In this document: positions 46,421 to 58,884 of the stretch, one piece after another
How the letters are laid out: the number at the start of each line of letters is the position of its first letter
How positions within the stretch are numbered: the stretch's first letter is position 1
NCBI GenBank assembly: GCA_050084515.1
Contig: CM114272.1
Location: 36,766,001 to 36,830,000, forward strand
Reading direction: 5' to 3'
Length of the DNA: 64,000 nucleotides
From: Blasia pusilla
Lineage: Eukaryota > Marchantiophyta > Marchantiopsida > Blasiales
Translations under genes and position numbers: made by a program
Notes under the pieces: generated by a model
What the model was told of the DNA's origin: nothing
Databases searched by the model: none
What the model saw: only the letters and a program-made list of their open reading frames with translations

Positions 46421-49111
46421 CAGCGTCCTGAACCTTCACACATGCCGCACTCTGAGACTTCACCAGCTACCTGGCTTAGACAGTACTCCATCCTGTCATT
46501 GATAACAGTCTAAAGACATCCACAGCAACGAAATTCAAGCATTAAGATTCTTCGTCACAGCTTGCACATGATAGTGCCATGTGATTCTACCACCTTCCAA
46601 GTGAGATCTTGTAAAGAAATCCAACACACTGAAACGAAGGGACAAAGACTGCATATGTGTGTGATTTCTTTTCTGGGGAATCAATTCGTTCAATTTGAGA
46701 GCTTCTCTGTAATCTTCAGTAAAAACATCTTAAGCTGAAGGAGATCGAACCAGGAGATTTCTTACCACCATTAACTCATGCAAACCAATTGGAGCTGTAA
46801 CGAGGTAGGGCACCCTTGGATGTTTCTTGGCTGCTTCAGCCGCAAGTGCAGGAATGTCCTGAATAGCAGTTTAACCAACCAATTCGACCAGACAGATATT
46901 ACGAGCACAGACATTGGGGAATCTTGGTCCTATCCACGAATCAGAAATCTTTCACATGCAATCTGCTCCTGCCTTAAGATCCGTTCGTAGGTTTGAAACT
47001 TTTTTTATAGAGCGAGGTTCTCCATAACAATCTCTGAACCCTGGTTGATCAAAACTGGCTAAACTCTGCTCCAAAATAACCCTGGTATGGAACAAGTAAG
47101 GTCAAAACCTCCCTTCTACATTCGCTGATGATTACTTTGTATGATACTAAAACAGAGGTGAACTTAGGACATCCACCTACTGGCTGTCAGAGAAAGCCTG
47201 TTTGAACAGCTGAGTTAGCTTCTTTACTCACTAGAGCTCTGACGCTTTGGTTCATCAGAGTTTATAAAAAGACCTACCAGCAACTCTGATAGTTGGAGTA
47301 CAGATCTGTGGTTTTTTTCGAGGACCATACAGAACAGAACCTCATCATAAAAGAGTGTGGTTACGAGGAGAACTTTCATCTGGTGGTCATGGTCAGATTA
47401 GATGTTTCAAAGACTATCAAGTCACTGCCTCCAATACCTACTGGTCACATTTCCTTTTCCTATCCGTGTCCTTGGCATCTCAGAAACAGGATCACTGGTT
47501 TATATATGAAATCCCTTTCATATACCCAAGTTGTCTTCCGTGACTTCATGACTTTCGGCTTGAATCCTGAGAGGCTTGACGTGCTCTTTCTTCAAAGTAT
47601 GACGGAAAAAAATAGAAAGCTAAAGTTGGAGCACCAACCTTATCCCAATGACGTCCAGGAAATAAGAAGTAGGGACTTATTATAATGCGTTTTGCTCCTT
47701 GTCCCACACACCGATCGAATGCATCCGAGATTGTTGGCGCTGCCAGCTCCTGCATTGATGGGGCGGTTAGGTGTTGCTAACATCTGGAAGTATTTAGCTG
47801 ACAACGGCTTCACATGGGTCAATCAAGTCAAACTGTCGAACTTACAACTCTACAACAAACGAAAATTCCAAGACCAGAAGGTCTCAACCACTCTCACCAG
47901 AACTAGAATGCCTACAATCCACAAAAAGTAATCGTGTAGATCCAAGAATTCGTCATCTCTTCCAGCTAAGACTTGTAGCTCAGTACGTGGGAAGGGTGCA
48001 ACTACAGACCAATTGCAGTCATATCTTCAAATCACGAAAGGTTCAATGCCCAACGAGATGATCCCTCAGTAAATGTGGCTTGAGCAATACTAGCAAATTC
48101 ACGAATTTCCGGAAGGGGGTGTTCGTGTCATCACTTGAGAAAAGCGAGGAGAAGGAAAAAGAAAGAAAAAAAATCTAAATCAACAGTAAGAGACACACAC
48201 TGCCGGCCAACTCCGAATCCCACGTTTCACTAATCAATTTCGAATTTCGTACAAGCGTTTCCCACCAATTTCGTGGCTGTCGACACTTTTATCATTTATT
48301 TCTCGCTTTCGAGCTGAATGGATTTGGACCCAAAATGCATGACCCTTCAACGCAATCGAATGAAAATTTGTGTTGAGAAGAAACTAGGGCCACCAACCAC
48401 CACTCCAAAAATTTAAATGCTGAAAGCCCTACCATGTGTGCTGCCTCCACGATCAAAAGACTTGTCTTCTCCTTGTACATCTTTACAAATTCATCTGCAT
48501 GGCTACACAGTATTACAATGCTCAGATTCTGAGTCTGACTCCTGGAGGCAAAGAATCGGACAGACAATAACCAATTGCACCCACGCTACTTGGATTGCGA
48601 GAAAATCAAGTTTCTGATGTGCAAATGTAATGAGCCACTCCCTCGATTCAAAACAACCGGACGTTCAGCTGAAGAGTCAAATTCCTCTGCACAAATTCTC
48701 CTGTCGAGGGGCCCTACGCCGAAATTGATGTCTACCAGAACTTGGAAATGAGGAGAAATACGTACGAAGCATAACATTAGATTCAGCACGGCGCGACCCA
48801 TGATCCACGATCACGACCCCATCATCTGCCTTCAACCTACTCTGCGTACGGAAACCTCCTCCTCCGAATGCCGCTGGAAGTGGGACCAAACCCCCGCCCA
48901 TTCCTCGATTCCTACAGCTAAACGTCCGGGCAAATCGTGAGGAACTGGATCGCAAAGCGAGTAGAGATTCTGTCCCAAAACCCGCCGCAAAACCCAGTAA
49001 AGTGTGCCCTAGAACTGGCTTCGCTCTGAATACAGTCGCTTCCCGATGACCAGTGTAGTCTGACACCACTTGAAACTGACGATTGTAAAGTAGAGGCGAA
49101 GATGACTGCAT
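46342..49111 (-). CDS. SIRB: Sirohydrochlorin ferrochelatase, chloroplast (five exons, 259 aa)
   Basis: SirB inserts Fe2+ into sirohydrochlorin, the last step to siroheme, the cofactor of plastid nitrite and sulfite reductases. The minus-strand exons are 49,111-48,766, 48,494-48,433, 47,749-47,639, 46,858-46,766 and 46,509-46,342. All junctions are GT-AG and every phase fits. Residues 1-95 are Ser/Arg-rich like a transit peptide. The mature part has VVIVDHGSRRAESNVML, EFVKMYKEKT..IVEAAHM, ISPYFLFPGRHWDK and YLVTAPIGLHELMV. The C-terminal CGMCEGSGRC fits the 2Fe-2S-binding Cys cluster of plant SirB. The His of DHGSRR and the His of AAHM match the CbiX/SirB active-site positions. The protein is somewhat longer than usual at the N-terminus. 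No coding breaks were found, so this looks functional. A 190-bp tandem duplication covers its 3' end. Confidence 0.93.
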
Positions 49112-50390
49112 ATTGCTGCAAGGTCAGCGGCGGATGCGGGCAGAAGGGTATGCATACCAAACGCTCACCTCACCTCAGCAGCTCACCAGACACCCGCGAA
49201 AGAGCGAAAGCAGAATCAACGAAAGCTCGGTTAAGCCTCGGTAGAGCACTGAGGTAGAGAACCAGACAGTTCCGACTAGATTTTGCTACAATAGAGACTG
49301 TTCTCATTTAGTACCGCCCTTTCGTAACTCTGACCTCCAAACGCGAATTCCACAAGGCAGTATACTCCCTGGAAATTATTTCGGCCTAGGGCCGTTTCTT
49401 TACGACCTCCTGTCCTAGGCCAGGGGCCGATATGGGGTTAGGGCGGTACTCGTCAATGAGTCGTCGACATAACCGGCACTCTCGTAGAGCCGTAATGGCA
49501 GCCGGTAGAATTTAGGAATCTCGGATGAGGAACATATGGGGAAAAACGATCCGGTAAATCTCTGAACATGCCGATCAGGCCTGGTGGTTGTCGGGTGACC
49601 AATGCGCACCACCCTCCACAACAACCTCGGACCTCGGACTCTCAGGGACCCAGGGTATGCCGCAGGAAGGTGGGGACCAGATGCTCGTAGCGTGTTCTTC
49701 GCTCGCAGTAGTCCGAGCTACGGGGAGGGAAGGGAAGGGAAGAAAAAGTTGGCCGCAATAATTCGTGGGGCCGCAATGAGCCATCGACTTGTCGCTCCAT
49801 GAAGAAGGACGCAGCTGCCACACAATTTACGTCGGGAGGGAGGGAATCCCTCGCCGAGCGCGAGGCGCCACGCCCAGCAGGCGCAAATTAACGCTCCGTC
49901 GATGAATCAATCGCACACGGTGCGACTAAAACTACACGACTCGATCTCATGATTCTCATCACGTGGCACTGGTGCCTCGTTGAAATCCCTATTCTAAAAG
50001 ATGGGACAAAATCCCGACTCCTCTACTCATCCACAGTGCGGAGACGTAGGAGGGTTCATTATGGCCTCGCTGCATCGGTATCTGGGGACATGCGTCTCCG
50101 TAGCGAGCACCCCGCGTTCATTTTCCAAGTCTGAATATAAACTCGTGCCATTATTATCATTCATTCTTTCTTTCTTTTTCTTCCGTTTGCACACGACTCG
50201 GGTTACAGAGCAATCGCGCGCGAGGAGTGAGTCTCCCGCGGCGACAAGAGCTAGCCACTCGCCGCCGCCGAATTCGCCGGGACATCTTTGCTCTTCCCCA
50301 TCTTATCCCCGGAGAGCGATATCGCGAGCGGAGGACAGCATTAATTGTTGTTCAGCGTGCGCCATTATAGAATAAGGAAAAACAATTCGA
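49112..50390. other. SIRB upstream region; no other gene seen
   Basis: Higher GC than the surroundings. Inverted matches 'gtaccgccct' (49,312) and 'agggcggtac' (49,440) lie about 120 bp apart. Open frames on both strands (49,415-50,375) resemble nothing I know. Confidence 0.4.
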
Positions 50391-52400
50391 ATTTTCGAAA
50401 TGATTTACATGAGAGAATTTCGCAAATAATGATCTCTTCCCCTCTTTTAGCCTCACCAGTAGCTACGAGCATCTGGTCCCCATCGATGTACCCAAGAATT
50501 CATTCGTTATGAATTTATTAATCGACCATGATCCTCTTCCGACCCCGCTCCCAACTTTCGAGTGCTCGCAAGCAATCATAGCAGTCCGTTACGGGTCTAT
50601 GGTGAGTATGAATATACCGGTTAGCAGGAAAAGAAATCTTTTATTTCAATAATTTTCTTGGTGGTATGAGTAGGTGCCACGATAGACATGGCAATTCTTG
50701 TATATGTTTTTGGTATCATTTGTCCATGAAAGAATATGGATGATGGCAGGCATATTCTTACTTTTTGTAAAGTTTTACTTTGAGATTTATGAATAGTCAA
50801 AATAACAGTAAGCGGATAAAAAATTGATATTATAAAGATCAAAAGATAAGCCAAAGTCCGCCGCAATAGAAGAATGGAAGGAACGCATGGGATGAAAATT
50901 CAATCTCTAATATTTCTCTTTGTCATGATCTTAGCATTTATGACATGTGGCATGAAGGCGCGAATTACCAATTTTGTCCCATTTGTTTGTCCTTTTGCTC
51001 CATTCATGTTTCTTATAGCATGATCGGTGCTCTAGTTTGAAAGGATAGAAAATGCAGTGTGGCAATAGACCCAAGGTAATCACATATTTTGAAACTCCAT
51101 GGGAAAAATATGAAACAAGTCCTCATAAAAAATCGCATCCGCACTAATATAAATATGCTCCTACACATGCCATACGATTCATAAGGTCCATATCTTTGTT
51201 ATGAAGAATTGAAAGTTCAATGGAAGAAATGGAAACAAAAATTTTTATCTCTCTATGGAATCAAGACATAACTTTTATATTGATATGATCCACATCTATA
51301 TTTCTCAGTGTTCAAATAATTGTATCTCTCAAGAAGTTTATTTCACGAAATCGTTCCAATTCAATCCATAGATTGCACTAATGAGATTATTGATATTGTT
51401 AGTTTTGGATACCATATTATCAAGCAATTGAATCATATTTTCCCCCAAATCCTTATGTAAAGGAAGATGACCCTCTCCAACCTCCAACAATCAATTTGCA
51501 AAATTTTCTTACTTGGCACGTTAAAGACCTACGCATAACATTCAATTTTATTTATATTTTAAAAGTGAAATTTTGAAGAAACCAATGAATGTAGATAGAG
51601 TATGATTATATTAAATATATGATACCTTCCAAATTTTGGACTCTCGTATTTATTGTAAGTTTCATCACATCCTTACATGAGAGCCATAAAGGAGATCTCT
51701 TACATATGGCTTGCACAATTTTTGGACAATCAATACAACAAACAACCATAAGGACTTGATAGAAATATCCACCAAAAAAAAAAAATTCCACCAAAAAGAA
51801 CCTCTCTAAAGTCATCACATATGAATCCCATAATATATTGCAATGTAAGATAGATTTCCTTAAAGACATGACAATGAGTCACAGATGCTTTGCCCTATAT
51901 GATAAGTTAAGCATTTCACTTGATACGTGCCCTTACTACTATTGATTAACTCGTATCATGCAAAATGTAAGGAATAAATTGTTATTTTGGAAGAAATTGA
52001 GCAAAGTAATAAAATTCATTCATTGCAATGGGAAATAGATTTTGATTCTTACTTGTAAGTGGAACTTTGATCCACATCAATCGAAATCTTGAGGCGAGAA
52101 TGTGCAATACGACCTTCCTCCATGTACTTTGATTTTTGGATACCCATTTGGCATTAACTTGCAATGAGGTTTCAAATTCAGATCCATACGTTGATTAACT
52201 TCATTAGTCCATACATCACGCTTGGCTCTACTTGCCCTCCCCCCTGCATAAGTAGTAAAAAATGCAACAATATGGAAATGAAGACGAAACTTGTCATATA
52301 AAAAATAGAAACGAGATGTGTTGCTCCTATAGGTAGGGCAACTATTAGGAATGAAATGAAAAGGAAAGTCACCTTGCTAGAAAGAAAGGAGGCAGTAGAG
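50391..52400. other. AT-rich, no recognisable gene
   Basis: Only short frames. One minus-strand stretch (51,606-51,869) is open but without a convincing family match. Confidence 0.5.
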
Positions 52401-52404
52401 AGAG

Positions 52405-52420
52405 ACACACACACACACAC
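52405..52420. repeat. (AC)8 microsatellite
   Basis: Eight AC units. Confidence 0.95.
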
Positions 52421-52453
52421 AATTCTCATTAAGTACCCAAGCCTATACTCAGT

Positions 52454-52454
<1 letters not shown>

Positions 52455-52508
<54 letters not shown>
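52455..52508. repeat. (AG)27 microsatellite
   Basis: 54 bp of alternating A and G. Confidence 0.95.
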
Positions 52509-52512
<4 letters not shown>

Positions 52513-52559
52513 GGCTCAAATATACATAAGGACAAAGGTTTACCAATGAGCTTTACCCA

Positions 52560-53480
52560 CAAGTTGGACTCCATCAGTGGGACTTGGAGTCATGCTAGGC
52601 GACGTACAAGATTGACTTGCACTAGGAGGTCCCTCAGACCCTCCTCTGTAGAAAATTGGGGGTGGAGCCCTGTGGTATGGATTTGGTGGATCTGCTCCTC
52701 CACCCTAAGTTCCATTTAGCCAAAAAGTACCAAAATTTTTGTAAGTAGACAAAGTATACAACAATATAAAACAGATGGAATTTACGAAAAGTAGAAATTA
52801 TTGGTGACAAACAAGAAAATCAAAGTCTGAATCTACCCTCTTGTACTTAAAAAAGAAACCCATGGTTGTTGTGAGGACACACTACTACAAGCCCATTGTT
52901 GTTGTTGTCCATAGGGCTAACTACCATATTCATGAGGTGGGGGTGCGGGAGAAAACCATCCACCTAATGTGGCATTCCATTGCATCCCACCCGTGGGCCA
53001 TGCCTCACTAGGATATGGTGGTGGAGGACCACCTCGCCTTCCCCATGGTTGTGTCCTTCCCGCCATCTTGAGGCGTATTCCAACGTCGAGGCATGTACAT
53101 CGAAGTTCCTCTCAGAGGACCTCCCTCTATGCGAGAGGGGTGTATCTCCAACATTCACAAATTATTCGACCTATGGGTATTAAGTATCCAACTATTAGGC
53201 CTTGGTCATTCACTACAAATGAAAACACAACACCATCTGAAAAACACAAGGGATAGGAAATTACCCATGATTCTTGTAGGTGGTCATGTTCAGGTTGCTC
53301 TTCCTCAAGTCTATCATAATCTGCGTCCTTATCAGAGGACATCACACTTGTTGGGTTTCCTCCAAAAGGAACCAAGGTGCAATCTCCTGAACTCACTACA
53401 ATCTTTGAAGTAATGATACTGGTATTCATGGTCGCTACTACTATCATAATCCTTACGAAGAATTGTGAAAACAACGAATA
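52560..53480 (-). pseudogene. Unidentified Pro/Gln-rich gene fragment
   Basis: Minus-strand pieces read RAPPPIFYRGGSEGPPSASQ (52,600-52,670), GGPPPPYPSEAWPTGGMQWN (around 52,970-53,030) with PYGQQQQW just after, and an acidic part with DADYDRLEEEQPEHDHLQE (around 53,270-53,330). The frames differ and stops intervene. The low-complexity Pro/Gln/Tyr composition could be the N-terminal region of a transposon-associated protein, but I recognise no domain. No function is assigned. Confidence 0.3.
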
Positions 53481-54160
53481 TTGGAGATCAAGGCTTGCGA
53501 AGCTGCCATCTTTGGTGGTACTGATCGTATGCTACACTAAGTGTGAATAATTGTTTGGAAAAATTGGTGTTAAATATGTCACGTTGATCCACCAGGTTAT
53601 TAACACTTTTCATTTTACAAGTATTCCTTTTTTAAATTTTTCATTAAAGTTATTTCTGAACTTTACTGAGTTATCCATTAGAGTGAGTGTGCAAACATAT
53701 ATTCAGTCTAGTAGGTCATTTAGGCTTAACTTTTAAAGTTTTATTGAGTTATGCATGGATGGCTCTTGCAAATGTCTTTCATGTAAATTTGTGTGCTTGC
53801 ATCATAACTTTATTATGTTATCTATGATCATGCTATATGCCATACACACAAATACTTTAAAGCACTAGATCACTACTCACAACAAAGTTCTATTGTTTTG
53901 AACAAATCTCTTTTGTGATGAATTTCACGTTATTCTAAAAGAAAACAGTGGTTGACTTGGTTCAACATCTCCAACATCTTCTTCGTTTGCTCCCATTTCT
54001 ATAACTCCATCTCTACACAATTCCAACAAGGTTGGTATCACTTACATTAAATGTTATAAAATTCAAGTCTTGCAAGTCAATAAGTTTGGTACGTGCTAAT
54101 TAAACATGTAGCATATTGTGTATTCGATGAGCTTGACTAGAACTCAATCTTGAATAATCT
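53481..54160. other. AT-rich, no recognisable gene
   Basis: Nothing beyond short frames. Confidence 0.5.
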
Positions 54161-54179
54161 TCCTCGAACTTGTATCAAC

Positions 54180-54570
54180 ATCTATGACATCTACATCATT
54201 TTTAAACATCTTATATTGATGTCTAGACAACATATTTGTAAAATATCAATAATTTGTTGATATATACCTATATACATAAGATCAATCTCTCTTGCATCCA
54301 CACTCTCTCCTATAAAATGATACTGTACCTCTAGATGCTTTGTTCAATCATGAAATAATAAGAAATAGAAAATTATTAGAAAATTCAATATTGCTAATAT
54401 TATCTATGTATATTACATAGTCATAATTATACTATTACGAATCTGATTAATTAATTGATGAAGCCACAATGTCTCACATGTTGTATTGATTACTTGCTCC
54501 TCTATACCCAACCTCTATTAACAACAAAGCAATTGTAGCTAGGTTGCTTCTTTGAAGCCCAATTTAAAAG
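54180..54570 (-). pseudogene. Ty1/copia RNase H remnant
   Basis: On the minus strand, in shifting frames: WASKKQPS (near 54,555), VINTTCETLWLHQLINQI (near 54,440-54,500), TKHLEVQYHFIGESVDAREI (near 54,295-54,350) and DLMYIGIYQQIIDIL (near 54,250-54,290). This is the order at the C-terminus of copia polyproteins (S.KKQ, ttCEa.WL, RTKHI...HFire, t.dQ.ADIlTK). It is heavily decayed and no other copia domain is seen nearby. Confidence 0.75.
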
Positions 54571-54769
54571 TACATTTCCCAAGGTGAAGGAATAATCAAT
54601 CTACATCATATGATGCAATATATGTACTCTTTTGTGACTATGTGATTAAAGCCAGATTAGGATTTAGTGTCATTCTACGGGCATACCTTTAGGCTTGATA
54701 ATTTGAGTCTTGGAAAGCTCGAGATATATAATATGCAAGATTGCACGTAGACAAACTCCTTATCCGTGG

Positions 54770-55080
54770 ACATGTCCATCCCTAAGACATATATGTTTGT
54801 GCGGACCTGGGTATCCACGGCCCATATCCCAACTCGCTCCTTCCCGCCCGTAACATAGACTTGGGCCCTGCCAACCCGCATCCAATTTAAGAACTCGTTG
54901 CCACATATGGCCCATAACCATGCTTCTAGGGTAGGCTATGCCCGTGCAGGGCCCACAACTAGGCTGCTAGGTTGACCACGGGCTAATGCGAGCTTAGGGC
55001 AGGCCAATGAGTGCTATTTCCCGCCTCCCACAATCCCAGCCCGCACGGACCATTAGGGTAGCGAAAAAATCCGAATGGGG
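54770..55080. other. GC-rich island in AT-rich surroundings
   Basis: About 300 bp rich in GGGC/GCCC strings ('cggcccatat', 'tgggccctgcc', 'gcagggccca', 'acgggctaatg'). Its composition differs sharply from both sides and suggests a separate insertion such as a small DNA transposon. I see no clear terminal repeats. Confidence 0.4.
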
Positions 55081-55631
55081 GACTCGTTGGGTATATCCGT
55101 TTCCGTGCAATCATGATAATACGTACAAATTTCAGTAAAGTGACCTTAGAGTGTTTGATCATGGATGTAGCTTTTGGACAAGAAATGAACCGCATGTACC
55201 ATGTGTAATTCATTTGAATGATTCACTAGAAGAAATGCATTATTTAGACACTAGCTATTATAACCAATTTTAGTTGTACATCATATATTAAGACTAATGA
55301 CTAGCTTTAAAACTCAAAATGTCTTAGTCTCTAAGGATAAAATATATTAAGTCAATAACCATGTATTTCTTGTTGAATTTCTCCCTCTACCTTACATTGC
55401 CAATAAAAAGGTGAATCTCCAAACCCCACAAGCTAAGTCTTAACTATATGTTAATAAGAAAATTTATCCCTACTTCAAATCTTGACAATCTTCTTTAAAT
55501 TAGGTTCCTATTAAGTCATAACTTCATCCAAACTTCTTCAGCGAGGTCTAGGAAATGCCTTTGTGTTGATCAATTGACGACTCTTCGTTATTTTTTTAGG
55601 TGCTCCCAATAACTTCGACAAGTCTTCCAAT

Positions 55632-56395
55632 TTAGGACTTGTCCCACGCTCTTTCCACTACACATGAAAACATATACATTTTTAGAGTACAAATACTATA
55701 GAGATATAATATTAAAAACAAAGATAGTAATTTGAGAGTAAATCTCAACACAAAAGAAAGCCAACTTACAATATAATTCCTCTCGCCAGCATATCCACAT
55801 ATCCCATGCGGATTGAAGTGCTCCACCTTTGCCCTATTAGCCTTCATGCGTTGAGATATAGACTCGCCCTCAGGAGATAACCAATAAGTTTTCAAATTCT
55901 ACCATGTTCAAGTATTCACATCCAAGGGTGGAGGGCATTCATCCACCCCTTTGATCTTTCCACAGTTTCTTCAATCTGGCCCTTTCTCTCTTCATCAAAT
56001 TGATCTTGTAGAGACATCCGCCAAATTTTTTCTATATGCTCACCACCTTTATATTCATAGTGTGAGTCTATCTCTTGCCAAATTTTCTTCAAGTCATAAA
56101 TTTTCTTCAAGTCATGGTAAAATTTCTTGCTGATATCAACAATGCTGAGGTCGAGGTGACGATGGAAACATGTCTTAACATCATCATACCACATTATCTT
56201 GCCTTCACATCCATACACTATCTCACCATTCGGGATCACCTCCGCAATGAGCAACAAACCTCCACCCACTCGAATCTTGGTACTTGCCTTCCAAGTTTCA
56301 TATTCCTCCTTTCTACGCATACGAGCAATGAACGAGTCTACCTTCCACAAAAGATACATCGTCAAGAGTTGGAATGAGGGAGCCAAACACCCCAC
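55632..56395 (-). pseudogene. Possible plant transposase-associated fragment (Ptta/CACTA-like)
   Basis: Two minus-strand frames. 55,916-56,395 reads KKIYDLKKIWQEIDSHYEYK and QDQFDEERKGQIEETVERSK. 55,632-55,895 begins TYWLSPEGESISQRMKANRA, then KVEHFNPHGICGYAGERNY before an intron-like change. The 'S..S..MKANRAKv.h..G...Y' pattern resembles the Ptta/En-Spm plant transposase-associated domain. The match is loose and is the only support, so the assignment is tentative. Confidence 0.35.
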
Positions 56396-56699
56396 TAAAC
56401 ATATATTTACAACTTCTTTTAACTTTAATGAATATAGAAGACTTAGGCTCCATTAAAAGTAGGTATGAAAGTAGCAAATTAGCTAACATAAGTTCAATAG
56501 AATGTAGAACAGGTCAAGGAACAAGGGGCCACTCAGACATTTGGGGTTGAGGATGGGGTGGAGGCGTGTAATATACAACTCTAGGAAAAAGATACTCTTT
56601 CTATCGCAAAGTATAAAGTTTGTTCCCAAGAGACCACTATTTCCTGAGTAAAGAGAGATTTTATAAAGAAGATCAAGAATAAACTCCTTCTTCACTAAA

Positions 56700-58034
56700 A
56701 TGCTTCACTAACTACAACGACATTGTCTTACAAGTACCAAAAAATAAAAGGTTTTTTTCCCTCTTGGAAAAGACTCTTCTCAAGTGCACACAAAAACTCT
56801 TGTGAATCTTGAATAACAAAAAACTCCACGAATACCTCAAGAATGGCGGCTCACCCTACTTTCAGAACTAAATGTGTCATGGCACGTTACTCACTGTCTG
56901 ACAGCTTTCCTACGCTTCCTCTTGATTATCTTTTGGAATTTTGAAACTACAAGACTCAACTCTCATCTCTACTCTAGCCCAATAGGATCCGCATTCAGTT
57001 CCGCACATCAAAAAGCATGAGAGAAGACTCTTCTTTTGCATCAAAGAGTGGAAAGACTAGAAAGTGTTACAAGCTTCAGAAAGTAAAAGACTCTTCAACT
57101 TGGATCATCCCTCAAAAAAACTTCCTACACACTCACCAAGATTGTTGATAAACTCAAGATACACGGAACAGTATTGGGGAATTCAAGACACAAGGGAATG
57201 ATCCCTTCTCCTTCTGATTTACTCTTTAAATAGCCTTTTACAACTCTTCCTATTCAAATCTAGATTTCTAGTTGCTACTCCTACTTTCTCCATTGAGATT
57301 CTCCAACCCTCAATCTTCCCAAGTTGGTTGGTTGCCTTGGTGATTCCTTTTTGCTCCCTTTTAACCGTTGTGCGGCTCCAATTTCCGGTTTTCAAAACTG
57401 TCGCGACGGTTCAATCTTCACAGTCTTCGCTTTTTAGTCCTTTCTTCGCGCTCTTATCTTTGCGCAAAGACTCTAATCCTTCCGCCGCCGCGAAGAGTCC
57501 TCCTTTCTACTTTCTTTCACTCTACTACCTTCAATACATTTCCTATCTTTCTATCCCTATTCTTAATACACTTTTCCGCTTCCTAAAGACTCTTTGACTT
57601 CTTTTGCTTCTTCCTCTTTCTTCTTTGAGTTCTTCGTCTTTGCTCTTGAGTCTTCGCTCTTCGTTCTTTGTACCCAATCTTCTTTGCACAAAGACTACCT
57701 TCAGTCTTCTTTACAAAGAAGCTTTCCCCAGCTTTTGTTGACAGTCTTCACTACTGTTCTTACTGCGGTCTTTCCTTACAACGCACCCGCGCTTCTTCTT
57801 CTAACTTCTTTTCCAATCTTTTCCCTCTTTTACATAATTCTCACTCTTCCAAGACAGTCCTTAATCTCTTAACATCTCTTGTCCTCTCATCAGAATTCTA
57901 TCAGTCACTCTTCACACAATTTCAATAAAATAAGGCTCTTTACTTCCGGTATTGAGTCTTTAATCCTTGCTCAAGGAAGACTTCTGTACAAAACTTGATC
58001 TTTCTCCCAAAATTTCAAAAACGTGGGCACTACA
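56700..58034 (-). mobile_element. Possible LTR of a further retroelement
   Basis: The minus strand has a purine-rich tract (GTGAGGGGGTA) at about 58,036-58,046, directly followed by TGTAGTGCCC, the expected layout of a polypurine tract and the start of a 3' LTR. The following 1.3 kb is unusually rich in AAGACT/AGTCTT strings. The end of the LTR is not defined. Confidence 0.4.
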
Positions 58035-58103
58035 TACCCCCTCACTCAAATGTGAGCGGTCTGGGCGAACTCTCTTCTACTCTACTCTAGTGTCGTAATG
58101 TCC

Positions 58104-58870
58104 CTAAGGACTCATGTCATCTGGTAATTCTACAATTTCTATATCATGAGAAGGTCGGCCATGAATGGTTGAAGGTTTGTTGACAATATTAGGCGTATTA
58201 TTCTTCATCCGCTCCCTCCATCCTTCTACAACCTTCAAAGAACCTAAAACTTCATTCTGCACTCTTACCTCCGAAGGTACGAAAGGTGCTATGGGTGGTT
58301 CTTGTACACACGGTGGATTTGCCACCTCAGGCAATGCAGCAATATGCTGCGCAAATTGTCTCTTCCAATGCTGGTCGATATACTCTAGCTCCTCCGTTAT
58401 ATGGGCTTCGAAATTTTGGATTGCCTTGTTGATTAAATCCTGGGCCTCTTCTGGTTCTTTGCATACTTCTGCCCTAAGTTTCTGATCGGCCTCCAGCACT
58501 GCAAGCTTCGTTGTGACTCGGCTCCACTGAAATACCAAGTCACTGTTCTTTCTTTGCTGATCCCTAATCAACTTCCTTTCTTCGCACTCTCCAACATTGC
58601 ACTTTGGAAACTAGCCTGGAGAAGATCAATCCGCTCTTGTAGCTTCTCTGTATTCAGTAAAGACTATCGTAATTGTGCAAAGAGCTGATTTGCTCCATGC
58701 TCGATGTCGATGGCCAAGCTCTTCCGCTATTGGGCGTTGCGTGCTTCATATCGTGCCTCTACTAGCTCTTCTTTTGTTCGGCAAAGAGCCTTCTTCAATT
58801 CTCCAATTTTGATTTCATGCGCCCTATTCTGGCGCTCCATTGACTCATTGATCGTCTGTTGCATCTGTCG
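58104..58870 (-). pseudogene. Coiled-coil protein fragment, probably retroelement-borne
   Basis: 58,104-58,571 is open for 155 codons on the minus strand and ends at a stop (…IEIVELPDDMSP). It is rich in Glu, Lys, Gln and Ala with heptad-like spacing (KLAVLEADQKLRAEVCKEPE). Further upstream 58,720-58,870 gives NESMERQNRAHEIKIGELKK in a neighbouring frame, so the gene is broken near 58,590. It lies between an LTR piece (58,885 on) and a polypurine-like tract (58,040). That suggests a gag-like or accessory gene of a short element. I recognise no family. Confidence 0.4.
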
Positions 58871-58884
58871 TGTGCATACATATT

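Noticed and set aside
47293-47685. 130-codon plus-strand frame
   Set aside because: It overlaps exon 3 and intron sequence of the minus-strand SIRB gene, whose exon structure is fully supported.
57328-57928. Plus-strand Phe/Ser/Leu-rich frames that look like membrane proteins
   Set aside because: They come from a pyrimidine-rich stretch of a probable LTR. Composition alone explains the hydrophobic translation.
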